A DNA stretch of 39,524 nucleotides, taken from Cyanobacteria bacterium GSL.Bin1. GTDB taxonomy: Bacteria > Cyanobacteriota > Cyanobacteriia > Cyanobacteriales > Rubidibacteraceae. The position numbers and the translations under genes were made by a program. The stretch spans positions 1-39,524 of the forward strand of contig JAAANX010000017.1 in NCBI GenBank assembly GCA_009909085.1. Reading direction: 5' to 3'. A model generated the notes under the pieces. That model was not told the origin of the DNA. It saw only the letters and a list, made by a program, of their open reading frames with translations, and searched no databases. Shown here one piece after another: positions 15,858 through 24,515 of the stretch. Position 1 is the stretch's first letter; each line of letters starts with the position of its first letter.

Positions 15858-16615
15858 TGATTTGGTTGATTGGTGGGACAAGTGAAAGCACAATGATTGC
15901 GGAGCAGTTGATTGCACATGCCTATCGTTGTCTGGTGAGTGTAACGACAGAGGCAGCGATCGCGCTGTATCCTCAATCTGATCGAATTACGGTGAAAGTT
16001 GGGGCTTTGTCCCCAGAGGCAATGAGAGAATTGATTCAACACTATGGGATCACAAAAATCATCGACGCTTCACATCCTTATGCAGTTGCCGTTTCCCAAA
16101 ACGCGATCGCGTTAGCCGCTCAATTCAATCTTCCCTATTTACGCTACGAACGCCCGATCTTATCTTTAGAAAACAAATCTCACACTCGGATTGTAGATTG
16201 TCTAGAAACGCTCATTAATGGTAACTATCTGTACCAACAGCGGGTGTTACTAACCGTTGGCTATAAAGCCCTCCCTCTTTTTCAATCGTGGCATCAAAAG
16301 GCCCAACTCTTTGCTCGTATTCTACCGACGGTGACTTCTTTGGAACAAGCTTTAGCAGCAGGGTTTACTCATAAACAACTGATTGCCCTTCGTCCCCCGG
16401 TCAGTTATGACCTAGAAAAAGCCCTATGTCAACAGTGGGACATTTCCTTAATCGTTACGAAAGCTTCGGGACGTGCGGGTGGAGAAGCTACCAAACAAGT
16501 AGTTGCTCAAGCCCTCAATATTCCCTTAATTATTATTGACCGACCTCACCTTGCTTATCCCAAGAAAACCAGTACACTAGAAGACGTCGTCCACTTTTGT
16601 CAGGAATATGGCTGA
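15857..16615 (+). CDS. cobK: Precorrin-6A reductase CobK/CbiJ
   Basis: 252-residue NAD(P)H-dependent reductase of the corrin ring in cobalamin (pseudo-B12) synthesis. The N-terminal nucleotide-binding start is WLIGGTSES. The middle contains KIIDASHPYAVAVSQNA, which is diagnostic (DASHPYA). The C-terminal half has VLLTVGYKALPLF, then the family-typical TKASGRAGGEATK and LIIIDRP. The start is GTG at 15857, forced by the position of the conserved WLIGGT motif and an upstream heptamer repeat. The stop overlaps the DUF2470 gene by 8 bases, so the two are co-translated. No other cobalamin genes are in the window. Confidence 0.92.
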   Translation: MIWLIGGTSESTMIAEQLIAHAYRCLVSVTTEAAIALYPQSDRITVKVGALSPEAMRELIQHYGITKIIDASHPYAVAVSQNAIALAAQFNLPYLRYERPILSLENKSHTRIVDCLETLINGNYLYQQRVLLTVGYKALPLFQSWHQKAQLFARILPTVTSLEQALAAGFTHKQLIALRPPVSYDLEKALCQQWDISLIVTKASGRAGGEATKQVVAQALNIPLIIIDRPHLAYPKKTSTLEDVVHFCQEYG

Positions 16616-16886
16616 TCCCTTAACTCCTCAAATCAGCGATCGAATTTGTCAACACATGAATGAAGATCACCGTGATGCAGTCCTACTTTATGCCCAAACA
16701 TTTGGCAAGATGCCTGAAGCGGAATCAGCAATTTTAAATTCGGTAGACACTGCTGGCATGGATTTATCCGCCACGGTTGGCGAAAGTTCCGTTCCAATCA
16801 GGATTCTTTTTGATCATCCCCTACAAGATTCAGAAGATGCTCACTATACCCTCATTGCAATGGTGAAACAAGCGAAACAAAGCTAG
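16608..16886 (+). CDS. DUF2470 domain protein
   Basis: 92-residue protein matching DUF2470, the domain found at the C-terminus of HugZ-type haem-utilising proteins and free-standing in cyanobacteria. The conserved beginning is ICQHMNEDHRDAVLLYAQTFG. VDTAGMDLSATVG follows, then IRILFDHPLQDSEDAHYTLIAM. The histidines in HMNEDH are the conserved feature and could take part in tetrapyrrole or metal binding. The family role is not established. It starts inside the last codons of cobK, so a function near tetrapyrrole metabolism is a reasonable guess. Confidence 0.88.
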   Translation: MADPLTPQISDRICQHMNEDHRDAVLLYAQTFGKMPEAESAILNSVDTAGMDLSATVGESSVPIRILFDHPLQDSEDAHYTLIAMVKQAKQS

Positions 16887-17083
16887 TGCAAGCTGCCAAA
16901 AATGAGTAACCAGCATTTTTCCTTTTGTCAAATCCCTTAAACTTCCACATAAATGGCTTAGCAAAAGTGCAGTTGAAGTAATCAATGGAATGTACAATTA
17001 ATATCGAGCTTTTTAGCTGGTGGAAGTACAACATGAGAATGATACAAGTACAGTAACTGCTCACTGCTTGCTAATGACAGTCT

Positions 17084-18055
17084 ATGATCGAAGTTAAAAA
17101 TCTGAGTAAGTTTTTTGGGACTACCGCTGCAATCAAGGATGTTACGTTCTCCGTGCGAGAAGGTGAAATTTTAGGCTTTTTGGGTCCTAATGGCGCAGGA
17201 AAAACTACAACTATGCGCATTTTAGCGGGCTATATCCCGGCAAGCAGTGGCACTGCAAAAGTAGGGGAATACGAAGTCCATCGCGATTCCCTTGCTGTTC
17301 GGAAACGGATTGGCTATTTACCTGAACGTCCACCGTTGTACTTGGATATGACGGTGAAGGGGTTTTTAGAGTTTGTTACACAAATTAAAGGCGTTCCCCG
17401 TCGCCATCGCGCCAGGCAAGTGAAAAGTGCCATTGAACGGTGTTTTCTCGAAGAGAAAAGCAATACCCTCATTCGTAAACTCTCCAAAGGATACCGGCAA
17501 CGAGTGGGAATTGCCCAAGCCATTGTTCATGATCCGCCAGTGATTATTCTCGATGAACCGACCATTGGACTGGATCCCCGGCAGATGATTGAGGTGCGAA
17601 ACTTGATTAAAAGTCTGGCGGGTGACCATACCATTATTCTTTCAACGCATATCCTGTCCGAAGTCAACATGATCAGCGATCGCGTGAGCATCATTGCTAA
17701 TGGTGTACTTGTCACAACAAATACTCCTGAGCATCTCATGACAGAGTTAGCAAAGGGAGGAGGGTATACCCTCACTGTTGCTGGCAATACCGAATTGGTT
17801 CAAGGGACCCTAAACGCTTTGCCCGAGGTTTCTTCTGTTCAAATTGCTCAATCAGAAAATCAAGAACGATCTCAAATTCAAGTGACTTGTCTACCTCATA
17901 CCGAACCGGGCGATAAAATTGCCACAGTTGTTGTTAATTCCGGATTGCATCTTTACGAAATGCAACGAGATAAACCTACCCTAGAAGATGTTTTCCTAGA
18001 ATTAACGGCTCAAGATCAACCGGCTACAACAACCCACTCAAAAGCCAAGACTTAA
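17084..18055 (+). CDS. ABC-2 type exporter ATPase, GldA-like
   Basis: 323-residue ATP-binding subunit of an ABC-2 exporter. Motifs are Walker A GPNGAGKTT at 34-42, the Q-loop region RIGYLPERPPLY (ERPPLY is common in GldA/NatA-type ATPases), signature LSKGY at 133-137, Walker B VIILDEP with Asp157-Glu158, and the switch His in STHILSEV. After residue 215 a small C-terminal domain ends in QRDKPTLEDVFLELT, typical of the family. The permease gene begins one base after its stop codon. In Bacteroidetes GldA works with GldF and GldG in gliding; the cyanobacterial pair exports an unknown substrate. Confidence 0.92.
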   Translation: MIEVKNLSKFFGTTAAIKDVTFSVREGEILGFLGPNGAGKTTTMRILAGYIPASSGTAKVGEYEVHRDSLAVRKRIGYLPERPPLYLDMTVKGFLEFVTQIKGVPRRHRARQVKSAIERCFLEEKSNTLIRKLSKGYRQRVGIAQAIVHDPPVIILDEPTIGLDPRQMIEVRNLIKSLAGDHTIILSTHILSEVNMISDRVSIIANGVLVTTNTPEHLMTELAKGGGYTLTVAGNTELVQGTLNALPEVSSVQIAQSENQERSQIQVTCLPHTEPGDKIATVVVNSGLHLYEMQRDKPTLEDVFLELTAQDQPATTTHSKAKT

Positions 18056-18056
18056 G

Positions 18057-18854
18057 ATGATTCTTCTCAATAACCTCCTTGCCATTTTTCGTCGAGAGTT
18101 AAGCAGTTATTTTACCTCTCCTCTCGCCTATTTGATTACTGCGGTCTTTTGGTTGATCTCTGGGTTCTTTTTTGTTTCAATCTTGCTCGGACCGGAAGGT
18201 ATTATCCAACAAGTGACCCAACGAGAAGAATTGGGAATTCCCGCCCCTCCTATTGATGTAGCCTATCAATTTCTCACCTACTACTTCAGTTTTTTAGGGT
18301 CATTAGTTCTGTTTATTCTCCCCGCCCTTTCGATGGGATTATACACTGAAGAGCGAAAGCGCGGTACTCTCGAACTGATTGCGACTTCTCCCATCACCAA
18401 TTGGATTGTTGCCCTGGGAAAACTTTTGGGCGTTTTAGCTTTTTTTATTGTGATGATCATCCCTTTGTTAGGCTATGAAATTTATATCTTTAGTGCAGCC
18501 AGTCCCTCTGTTCCCCCAGCTGTTCCGTTACTCGCTCACGGAGCATTAATTTTATTAGCAGCCTCGATTCTGTCTTTAGGAATGTTTATCTCTTCTTTAA
18601 CTGACAATACCGTTTTTGCTGCAATTATTACCTTTGCTGTCGTCTTATTCTTATGGGTAACTGACTTGATTGCCAATCGGGTTAGTGGACCATTGGGAGA
18701 CGCCTTAGAACATATCTCTCTAATTTCTAATTATGAAACTTTAGTACAAGGCCTGTTAGATACGAGTAGTCTCGTTGTTTTTGCCAGCTACATTGTCTTA
18801 GGGCTATTTCTTACTGCTCAGTCAATTGCCGTCTTCCGTGGTGACAACTCATAA
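18057..18854 (+). CDS. ABC-2 type exporter permease, GldF-like
   Basis: 265-residue integral membrane protein with about six hydrophobic helices. The N-terminus is FRRELSSYFTSPLAYLITAVF, typical of ABC-2 permeases. The cytoplasmic motif ALSMGLYTEERKRGTLELIATSPI is the hallmark that contacts the ATPase. A large outer loop follows the first helix (PEGIIQQVTQREELG). It starts one base after the ATPase gene, so the two form an operon. In many cyanobacteria a GldG-like gene follows. Here the next gene, 208 bases away, is an unrelated MFS transporter, so a third partner, if needed, lies elsewhere. Confidence 0.92.
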   Translation: MILLNNLLAIFRRELSSYFTSPLAYLITAVFWLISGFFFVSILLGPEGIIQQVTQREELGIPAPPIDVAYQFLTYYFSFLGSLVLFILPALSMGLYTEERKRGTLELIATSPITNWIVALGKLLGVLAFFIVMIIPLLGYEIYIFSAASPSVPPAVPLLAHGALILLAASILSLGMFISSLTDNTVFAAIITFAVVLFLWVTDLIANRVSGPLGDALEHISLISNYETLVQGLLDTSSLVVFASYIVLGLFLTAQSIAVFRGDNS

Positions 18855-18873
18855 GTTGGCACAACAAAATGGT

Positions 18874-18897
18874 TCTGTAATCTCTTGAATTTACAGA
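18874..18897 (+). terminator. Weak hairpin after the ABC-2 operon
   Basis: TCTGTAA (18874-18880) pairs with TTACAGA (18891-18897) around a 10-nt loop, 20 bases after the permease stop. An AT-rich but not T-only tail follows. It could be a weak terminator. Confidence 0.35.
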
Positions 18898-19062
18898 GCT
18901 ATTTAATAATTTTAACAATCCCTTACTTCTGTCAATGAAATTTAAGGTTAGATTCGAAAAAAACTTATCGTTTGCCTTCCTTAAAAGCGAGACAGTAAAG
19001 GCATAGAGATCCTAGAATGTGTGGAGACTTAACATTCCATAACAATTTAAGGATTTTGTTCT

Positions 19063-20421
19063 ATGACCGCCGCTGAGCTAGATCCCCCAACTCAACTTTC
19101 ATCAGAGGTAACTCTTGAAGAACAACTTACGACGTCTACTTATGATCAGGATACGATAAGAGACATCGAAGATGAGAAGGAGCTTAACGAAATTTTACAA
19201 ATGGCTCCTGATCCAATCGTCAAAAGCTTGCGAGTGAAATTACAAATTGGTTTTGCCTTTCTCACGTTTATTCTCATTGGCGCCAACGATGCTGTCATCG
19301 GTATTCTACTCCCCCGTTGGGGCAGTTACTATCATGTGGATAAAACCACACTCAGCTGTGCTTTTCTCGCGGGTTCAGTTGGTTATCTCATTGCTGCTTT
19401 AAACAGTAGCTTTCTCTCCCGAAAGTTAGGTAATGTCAAATTTCTCTTACTGGGAAAAATCAGTTTTCTCGGTGGAATATTAATTTTTTGCTTGCAGCCG
19501 CCCCTTTATATTTTGCTTGGTGTGCCTTTGCTACTCGGCTTTGGAGCAGCCATTCTCGAAGCAGCTTTAAATGCTCATTTAGCAAAGTTTCCTAATAAAA
19601 CGGCTCTCCTCAACTATCTTCATGCATTCTATGGTGTAGGTGCCTTACTGAGTCCTTTTATCGCCTCTCAACTTTTAGCAGCTGAATTCAGTTGGAATGT
19701 TATCTATTTAGGGTTTGCTGCCATTAGTATTTCTCTGTTAATGAGTATTCGGGGAATTTTTACCCAAGCAGATCAGGGAAAAATTGAAACTCAAACCAAT
19801 GCTGATCATACTCCCTCAGAAAGCCCGCTAAAATATCGGTTTGTCTGGTTATTTGCTTTCTTTTTACTCTTCTATGCTGGTACAGAAATCAGTTTAGGTC
19901 ATTGGAGTTACAGTTTTCTCACTGAGTATCGCCATGAAAATAGTGAGTTAGCCGGTTGGCTGGTGAGTGGTTATTGGTTAGGGCTAACTGTCGGGCGAGT
20001 TGCCATTGCACCACTGGCGCATAAGTTAGGTAGTAAATGTATCATCAATACCTGTTTGATTGGTGTAGTCTGTGGACTATTGATCTTTAATTTAATCACC
20101 TTGAGCCTGACCAGTGGCTTTGGTTTATTACTAACTGGATTTTGCCTCGGTCCCATTTTACCGACCGGCTTTGCCTTTCTCTCTGGTATGGTTCCTGCTC
20201 ATCTGCTCATGGGATCCATTAGCTTTATTGCGAGTTTGAGCAGTTTAGGAAAAGCACTTTTCCCTTGGCTTGCTGGAAACGTTGCCGAAGGTTTAGGACT
20301 CGAAATGTTTCTACCTTATGTCATTATCTTAGCAGTAGCGATGGTTGCTTGCTGGGTTGTGGTTCTTACTCGATCTCAGACGCAAACTACAGTTCAAGCT
20401 GCGACCCACTCGGTTCATTAA
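19063..20421 (+). CDS. Major facilitator superfamily transporter
   Basis: 452-residue secondary transporter with about twelve predicted transmembrane helices in two halves, separated near residues 225-255 by a hydrophilic loop (FTQADQGKIETQTNADHTPS). The first 60 residues are an acidic cytoplasmic extension (TLEEQLTTS, DIEDEKELNEIL). Motifs such as LIGANDAVIGILLPRWGSYY and GSVGYLIAALNSS, then FYGVGALLSPFIA and SGYWLGLTVGRVAIAPLA, resemble the fucose-permease-like MFS branch. The substrate cannot be read from the sequence. The gene stands alone and is followed by a strong hairpin. Confidence 0.88.
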   Translation: MTAAELDPPTQLSSEVTLEEQLTTSTYDQDTIRDIEDEKELNEILQMAPDPIVKSLRVKLQIGFAFLTFILIGANDAVIGILLPRWGSYYHVDKTTLSCAFLAGSVGYLIAALNSSFLSRKLGNVKFLLLGKISFLGGILIFCLQPPLYILLGVPLLLGFGAAILEAALNAHLAKFPNKTALLNYLHAFYGVGALLSPFIASQLLAAEFSWNVIYLGFAAISISLLMSIRGIFTQADQGKIETQTNADHTPSESPLKYRFVWLFAFFLLFYAGTEISLGHWSYSFLTEYRHENSELAGWLVSGYWLGLTVGRVAIAPLAHKLGSKCIINTCLIGVVCGLLIFNLITLSLTSGFGLLLTGFCLGPILPTGFAFLSGMVPAHLLMGSISFIASLSSLGKALFPWLAGNVAEGLGLEMFLPYVIILAVAMVACWVVVLTRSQTQTTVQAATHSVH

Positions 20422-20438
20422 ATCATGTTTATCTCCAA

Positions 20439-20479
20439 AGCAAAAATCACCTTTTCACTCGGTGAAGGGGATTTTTGCT
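20439..20479. terminator. Long hairpin between convergent genes
   Basis: AGCAAAAATCACCTTTTCAC (20439-20458) pairs with GTGAAGGGGATTTTTGCT (20462-20479) with small bulges and a 3-nt loop. It starts 17 bases after the MFS stop, with T-rich sequence on the plus-strand 3' side. It lies between the MFS gene and the convergent minus-strand gene, and could serve the MFS transcript. Confidence 0.7.
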
Positions 20480-20605
20480 TCTTTACAGCGTTTTTTAGCA
20501 ATACCATATCAATTGATGAATCGGCTGGGTTACACAGTTCTTAACCCAACCGAGAAGATTATTCAGACGAACAAAGACTGACCTTCAATCATGAAGCAGG
20601 AATCT

Positions 20606-21637
20606 TTACTTCGTCATTGCTTCAATCTCTTGTGCCATCTGGGTTACTTCTTCTGCACTAAAGACAGGTTGAGAGGGTGGCATAATCGTTGGCCAAGCCG
20701 CAGAAATCTCTCCCACCATCGTTGATAATTTTGCGTATCCTTCTGGATTCATTTGCACCATTTCTTCAGCGCTGTTGTAAAGTAACTCTCGCGCTGTGGC
20801 AACAAAGCCTCTCCCATCTTGATACTCAGGAATATCGGTAAATGTTTCTCCTTGCAAGGCAATTTTATACTCTGCCGCTGCCGTAGAAATAAGTGTCGAA
20901 ATCACTTGTCCTAAAAACTCGGGTGACTGACGCTCACTAGTCGGAACAACATTTTCCGCTTCAGTAAGGACTCCCATTGTTTCTTCATAAGCTTGTTTAA
21001 TTTCTGTTTCTGAAGCACCACTGGCTGCTAGTTCACTGAGGCGGGTGAGAGCTTCATCAACGGGGCGATAAAGTCCTTTTTCTTCTAGACTCGGAGAAAG
21101 GGAACTTAAAATTTCCTCGGCTGGATGGTCAAGGTGAGTTTGTGCCATTTCTCCTTCACCGCGCATATACAACTCAAGTCCAGCGATTAGATGACCTTTC
21201 ATTAAGCGAATATTCGTCATATAGTCGGCATTGGTGCCAACTTCACCACCTTCCCCGCCTCCACTGGCTTCGCCGCCTTCACTAGCTTCACCACCTTCAC
21301 TAGCTTCGCCGCCTTCACTAGCTTCGCCGCCTTCACTAGCTTCGCCGCCTTCACTAGCTTCGCCGCCTTCACTGGCTTCACCGCCTTCACCGCCTTCACC
21401 GCCTTCGCCACCTTCACCGCCTTCGCCACCTTCACCGCCTTCACCACCGTAAGGATCATAGGGGGTAAAGCCTTCGCCACCTTCACTTTCTTCACTATTC
21501 TGAGCAATAAATTGGGTCATTTCTTCAGTCGAGGAAGAAGAAACTGCTTCTGTAGCATGACCCGGCGCAGTGACAGCACAAGTTCCCGCTAAAACATAGG
21601 CCCCAATACCAACCCAGAGTTTAATTTTTTGGTTCAT
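20606..21637 (-). CDS. Exported Gly-Gly-Glu repeat protein
   Basis: 343-residue secreted protein of unknown function. A signal peptide (KIKLWVGIGAYVLAGTCAVT) probably ends at about Ala28. A short linker follows, then a low-complexity region at residues about 63-132: eight GGE triplets and seven EAS units within GGEASE hexapeptides. The last 210 residues look helical and globular. They contain the His-bearing stretch LMKGHLIAGLELYMRGEGEM and then TQTHLDHPAEEI-like sequence (AQTHLDHPAEEIL), which could bind a metal or haem. I do not recognise a named domain. A strong AAGGAGATATA sequence precedes the ATG. It is divergent from ruvC across 153 bp. The anionic repeat should be flexible in the periplasm. 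Confidence 0.8.
   Translation of the reverse strand: MNQKIKLWVGIGAYVLAGTCAVTAPGHATEAVSSSSTEEMTQFIAQNSEESEGGEGFTPYDPYGGEGGEGGEGGEGGEGGEGGEGGEASEGGEASEGGEASEGGEASEGGEASEGGEASEGGEASGGGEGGEVGTNADYMTNIRLMKGHLIAGLELYMRGEGEMAQTHLDHPAEEILSSLSPSLEEKGLYRPVDEALTRLSELAASGASETEIKQAYEETMGVLTEAENVVPTSERQSPEFLGQVISTLISTAAAEYKIALQGETFTDIPEYQDGRGFVATARELLYNSAEEMVQMNPEGYAKLSTMVGEISAAWPTIMPPSQPVFSAEEVTQMAQEIEAMTK
21240..21449 (-). repeat. Tandem 9-bp and 18-bp repeats coding GGE and GGEASE units
   Basis: On the gene strand, 9-bp GGE units change into 18-bp units coding GGEASE. Neighbouring copies are nearly identical in DNA, with synonymous changes only, which shows recent slippage or unequal crossing-over. Copy number is expected to vary among strains. 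Confidence 0.85.
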
Positions 21638-21790
21638 TATTATATCTCCTTAATTAAGAATAGTTTTCAAAAAGTTGATTGCTGAAAAATTATCGCATTT
21701 TAACTTTGCTTTGGCAAATTTATTGCATATCTTTCTCAAAGAACGAGAGGGCCACAAAAGGAAGCGGAATTAGAGAATTAGAATCAAGTT

Positions 21791-22324
21791 ATGACTTCAT
21801 TAACAATTCTCGGACTTGATCCAGGGCTAGCAACTTTGGGGTTTGGTTGCTTTAAAGCTGCAAAAATGACAACATCAGTGGTCACAGGAAGTAAGAAACT
21901 TAGGGACAATTATTGTTACAGTGATCACTCAGTGCAACTCGTTGACTTTGGTGTAATTGAAACTCCTGCTAAGCAAGCTTTGGAAAAGCGATTAGCAACC
22001 ATTTATGAAGACTTACAGAGTGTGATTGCTGAATTCAAACCGGATCTGGTTGCCATTGAAAAGTTATTTTTCTACCGGATGGGAAACACCATTGCTGTTG
22101 CCCAAGCCAGAGGTGTCATTTTATTGGTCATTGGACAAAATGAGATTCCCTATTTGGAATATAGTCCCCCGGAAATCAAACAAACGCTCACTGGCTACGG
22201 CAAAGCAGACAAACAAGAAGTGCAAACTGCCATTACTCGCGAATTCAATCTCTCTTCTCCGCCTCAACCGGATGATGCAGCAGATGCCTTAGCGGTTGCT
22301 CTCACTGCTTGGTATCATTATTAG
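21791..22324 (+). CDS. ruvC: Holliday junction resolvase RuvC
   Basis: 177-residue endonuclease that resolves Holliday junctions with RuvA and RuvB. The four acidic active-site residues are present: Asp10 in ILGLDPGLATLGFG, Glu90 in LVAIEKLFF, and Asp162 and Asp165 in PDDAADALAVALTAW. The DNA-binding segment FFYRMGNTIAVAQARGV is also typical. Between residues 21 and 48 (FKAAKMTTSVVTGSKKLRDN and onward) there is a hydrophilic insertion longer than in E. coli RuvC; cyanobacterial RuvC proteins often vary here. The enzyme should still be active. It is divergent from the repeat-protein gene. Confidence 0.95.
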   Translation: MTSLTILGLDPGLATLGFGCFKAAKMTTSVVTGSKKLRDNYCYSDHSVQLVDFGVIETPAKQALEKRLATIYEDLQSVIAEFKPDLVAIEKLFFYRMGNTIAVAQARGVILLVIGQNEIPYLEYSPPEIKQTLTGYGKADKQEVQTAITREFNLSSPPQPDDAADALAVALTAWYHY

Positions 22325-22381
22325 GAATTCAATTTCTAATTCTAGAAAGGATCACATCACATGGATTATGAAAATAAGCAG

Positions 22382-22711
22382 TTAGTTATTAATAAATGTT
22401 GAGATCAGTTGAATTTTTGCTGAAAATCCTCCTCGTTCTTCTCGTCGTTTTCTCTGCTGGGAAAGAATTGTTGCCTTATCAATTTCTGTTACAGCAATCA
22501 GCGCATCGATAACTTCGTATAAATCAGCGAGTTCTTGCACTAATTCTTCGGGAGAAGCGGTTGCTGCTTCTGTTGCTTCTTCAATGAGTTTTTGACGTAG
22601 CGCTTTTTGATATTCGTGATCAGAGAGAATTGTTGTTTCACACTGATTGCCTGAGTTTTTAATAATTTCAGGAATTTGATCGCGCACCAGTTTATAATAT
22701 TGTTTTTCCAT
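22382..22711 (-). CDS. MazG-like nucleotide pyrophosphohydrolase
   Basis: 109-residue all-alpha NTP pyrophosphohydrolase-like protein (COG4997 type, related to MazG and HisE). The opening KLVRDQIPEIIKNSG is characteristic of this subgroup. The metal-binding pattern is EEATEAA (EExxE-type) followed by ELADLYEVIDAL (ExxD). Such enzymes remove non-canonical nucleotides. The substrate is not known here. Its ATG overlaps the stop codon of the upstream CPXCG gene by one base, so translation is coupled. Confidence 0.85.
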   Translation of the reverse strand: MEKQYYKLVRDQIPEIIKNSGNQCETTILSDHEYQKALRQKLIEEATEAATASPEELVQELADLYEVIDALIAVTEIDKATILSQQRKRREERGGFSAKIQLISTFINN

Positions 22712-22899
22712 TAACTTTCGCAGTCACTTTGTATATCCACCTCTAAGGTAGTTTCATCAACACTGATATAGAGAACATTGGGATTGCAGCAAACTTGACA
22801 ATCTTCAACATAACTTTGTTGGCTGCCAGCACTAATATCAATAAATGTCGGATTGGTTTCGCCACAAAAGGCACAAATAAATTCAGCACTATTTTCCAT
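22711..22899 (-). CDS. CPXCG-type cysteine-rich small protein
   Basis: 62-residue protein with two Cys pairs, CAFCGE near the N-terminus and CQVCCNP in the middle, matching the small 'CPXCG motif-containing' family. It probably binds one zinc ion like a rubredoxin-type knuckle. The acidic C-terminal strand (VDETTLEVDIQSD) is typical. Function is unknown in the family. The gene overlaps the MazG-like gene by one base, forming a two-gene operon. Confidence 0.85.
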   Translation of the reverse strand: MENSAEFICAFCGETNPTFIDISAGSQQSYVEDCQVCCNPNVLYISVDETTLEVDIQSDCES

Positions 22900-23118
22900 G
22901 ATAGATTTTTGATCAGATTTAAGATAGATTAATAGTTAGACTCAACTAACTGAAAGTGAGTGGTATCTCTATCTTTTGAGAGAAATATAACGAAAAGTCA
23001 CTAAATTTTAGCAGCTGACCGAACAGACAAATACGGCTTTTACACCAAAGTTAAATCTTTCTATTCTTAACATTTTGTTACGCTATAAGTAATTGCATGA
23101 GAAAGCAAGGAATCAACA

Positions 23119-24240
23119 ATGAATAATAATATCCGTGTCGGTAATCTATTTGGAATTCCCTTTTATGTCAACCCTTCTTGGTTTCTAGTGCTAACGCTAG
23201 TTACCTGGGTTTATGGCAGCCAATTACAAAACTTTCCCCAGCTAGCAGGGATTGCACCTTGGTTATTGGGATTAGCAGCAGCGCTACTCCTTTTTTCTTC
23301 AGTTTTAGCGCACGAATTAGGACATAGCTTCGTTGCGATTCAACAAGGCATTAAGGTTAATTCGATTACGCTGTTTATTTTTGGCGGATTGGCCAGTTTA
23401 GAAGAAGAGTCTAAAAGTCCGGGAGACGCCTTCCTCGTCGCGATCGCGGGACCGGTTGTCAGCCTTATCTTATTTGGTGTATTCACATTTGTTAACCTTT
23501 CCGTTCCTCTCTCTGAACCGTTAACAGCAGTGGTCGGATTACTCGCTACGGTTAATCTCATCCTTGCCCTATTTAACATGATTCCAGGCTTACCGCTTGA
23601 TGGGGGTAACGTCTTGAAATCAATTGTTTGGAAAATCACCGGCAATCAATATCGCGGTATTTTTATCGCTAGCATCGTCGGTCAGTTTCTTGGCTGGATT
23701 GCGATTATTTTAGGTGTCTTTTCTGTCTTTGGAATCACAGAATTTGGTAGCATCTGGACAGCATTAATTGGCTTTTTCTTACTACAAAATGCGGGTCGTT
23801 CTGCCCAATCAGCAACCCTGCAAGATAAGCTAAGTCGATTCACCGCTGAGGAAGCAGTGAGTCAAAATAGCCCAGTTGTTTCTGCTGATTTAACTTTACG
23901 CGAGTTTGTGAATGAATATGTTATTGGCAAAGGCGAATGGCGTAAATTTCTCGTTACCGATGAAGAAGGAAAATTAATTGGTCAACTCAACGTTGATGAC
24001 CTAAAAATTATTTCTACTTCGGAATGGAATCAACGAACCGTTCGCGAGTTAGCAAAATCTCAGGACGTTGATTCAGTGAAGCCGAAACAATCATTGTTAG
24101 AAGTCGTGATGATGTTTGAAAAGAACAAGCAAAATGAAGTTGCAGTCATCGGCGACAATGGCGTTGTCTTTGGATTAATCGAAAAGTCTGGAATTGCTAA
24201 ATTTCTAGAAGAACGTCAAGAAGACCTAAAAGCGGCTTAG
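23119..24240 (+). CDS. Site-2 protease (M50 family) with CBS domains
   Basis: 373-residue intramembrane zinc metalloprotease. The N-terminal half has several transmembrane helices with the HELGH motif at residues 65-69 and the third zinc ligand Asp161 in GLPLDGGNV. The C-terminal half (from about residue 235) contains paired CBS modules, including GQLNVDDLKII and VFGLIEKSGIA, which usually sense adenine nucleotides. This M50-CBS layout matches the Rip3-like cyanobacterial S2P subgroup. Such proteases cut membrane-bound regulators, often anti-sigma factors, in stress responses. No obvious client is encoded nearby. A hairpin follows the gene. Confidence 0.93.
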   Translation: MNNNIRVGNLFGIPFYVNPSWFLVLTLVTWVYGSQLQNFPQLAGIAPWLLGLAAALLLFSSVLAHELGHSFVAIQQGIKVNSITLFIFGGLASLEEESKSPGDAFLVAIAGPVVSLILFGVFTFVNLSVPLSEPLTAVVGLLATVNLILALFNMIPGLPLDGGNVLKSIVWKITGNQYRGIFIASIVGQFLGWIAIILGVFSVFGITEFGSIWTALIGFFLLQNAGRSAQSATLQDKLSRFTAEEAVSQNSPVVSADLTLREFVNEYVIGKGEWRKFLVTDEEGKLIGQLNVDDLKIISTSEWNQRTVRELAKSQDVDSVKPKQSLLEVVMMFEKNKQNEVAVIGDNGVVFGLIEKSGIAKFLEERQEDLKAA

Positions 24241-24276
24241 CATGAGTGTGCTCTTATGATGCTATAGTGATTGATT

Positions 24277-24309
24277 TAAGTTGGGCTCTGTCTGTATGAA
24301 CCCAACTTA
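24277..24309 (+). terminator. Hairpin after the site-2 protease gene
   Basis: TAAGTTGGG (24277-24285) pairs perfectly with CCCAACTTA (24301-24309) around a 15-nt loop, 36 bases after the stop. The 3' side is only moderately T-rich. Confidence 0.5.
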
Positions 24310-24428
24310 TTTGCTGGAGCTGTTCTTTGACACTTCCATAATAGTTTTAGGAATAACGAGATATCACTATGAAGATCCGCTTCGATCCAAACAAACATCA
24401 GGGTGCTAAAGCCAAAGCAGATGAGCAA

Positions 24429-24509
24429 TCCGATCGCGCGAGCAGTGAGGGGATGATCGCCGGTAATCATTGCTGGACGAATTCCCGCTTGCCGACATTG
24501 AGCAACTGC
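24429..24509 (-). pseudogene. Remnant of a P-type cation-transporting ATPase
   Basis: Read on the minus strand this stretch encodes [20 protein letters not shown] and continues LTARAIG. That is the unmistakable hinge motif (TGDxxxTA) of the P domain of P2-type ATPases. Before it there is only the stop codon of the aldo/keto reductase, which lies in the same frame six bases upstream. After it the similarity ends ([13 protein letters not shown]). Only about 27 residues of a protein of roughly 900 remain, so it is a relic of a lost or displaced gene. The sequence motif is seen directly; the deletion history is inference. Confidence 0.8.
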
Positions 24510-24515
24510 CGTTTT

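Noticed and set aside
21217-21507. Long open frames on both strands across the GGE repeat
   Set aside because: Open antisense and shifted frames are a by-product of the stop-free tandem repeat. They have no ribosome binding site and read as Pro-Ser or Lys-Val-Ala monotony.
24276-24470. A 64-residue minus-strand gene starting M-I-T-G-D-H-P
   Set aside because: It is the P-type ATPase relic continued into unrelated sequence, without a ribosome binding site.
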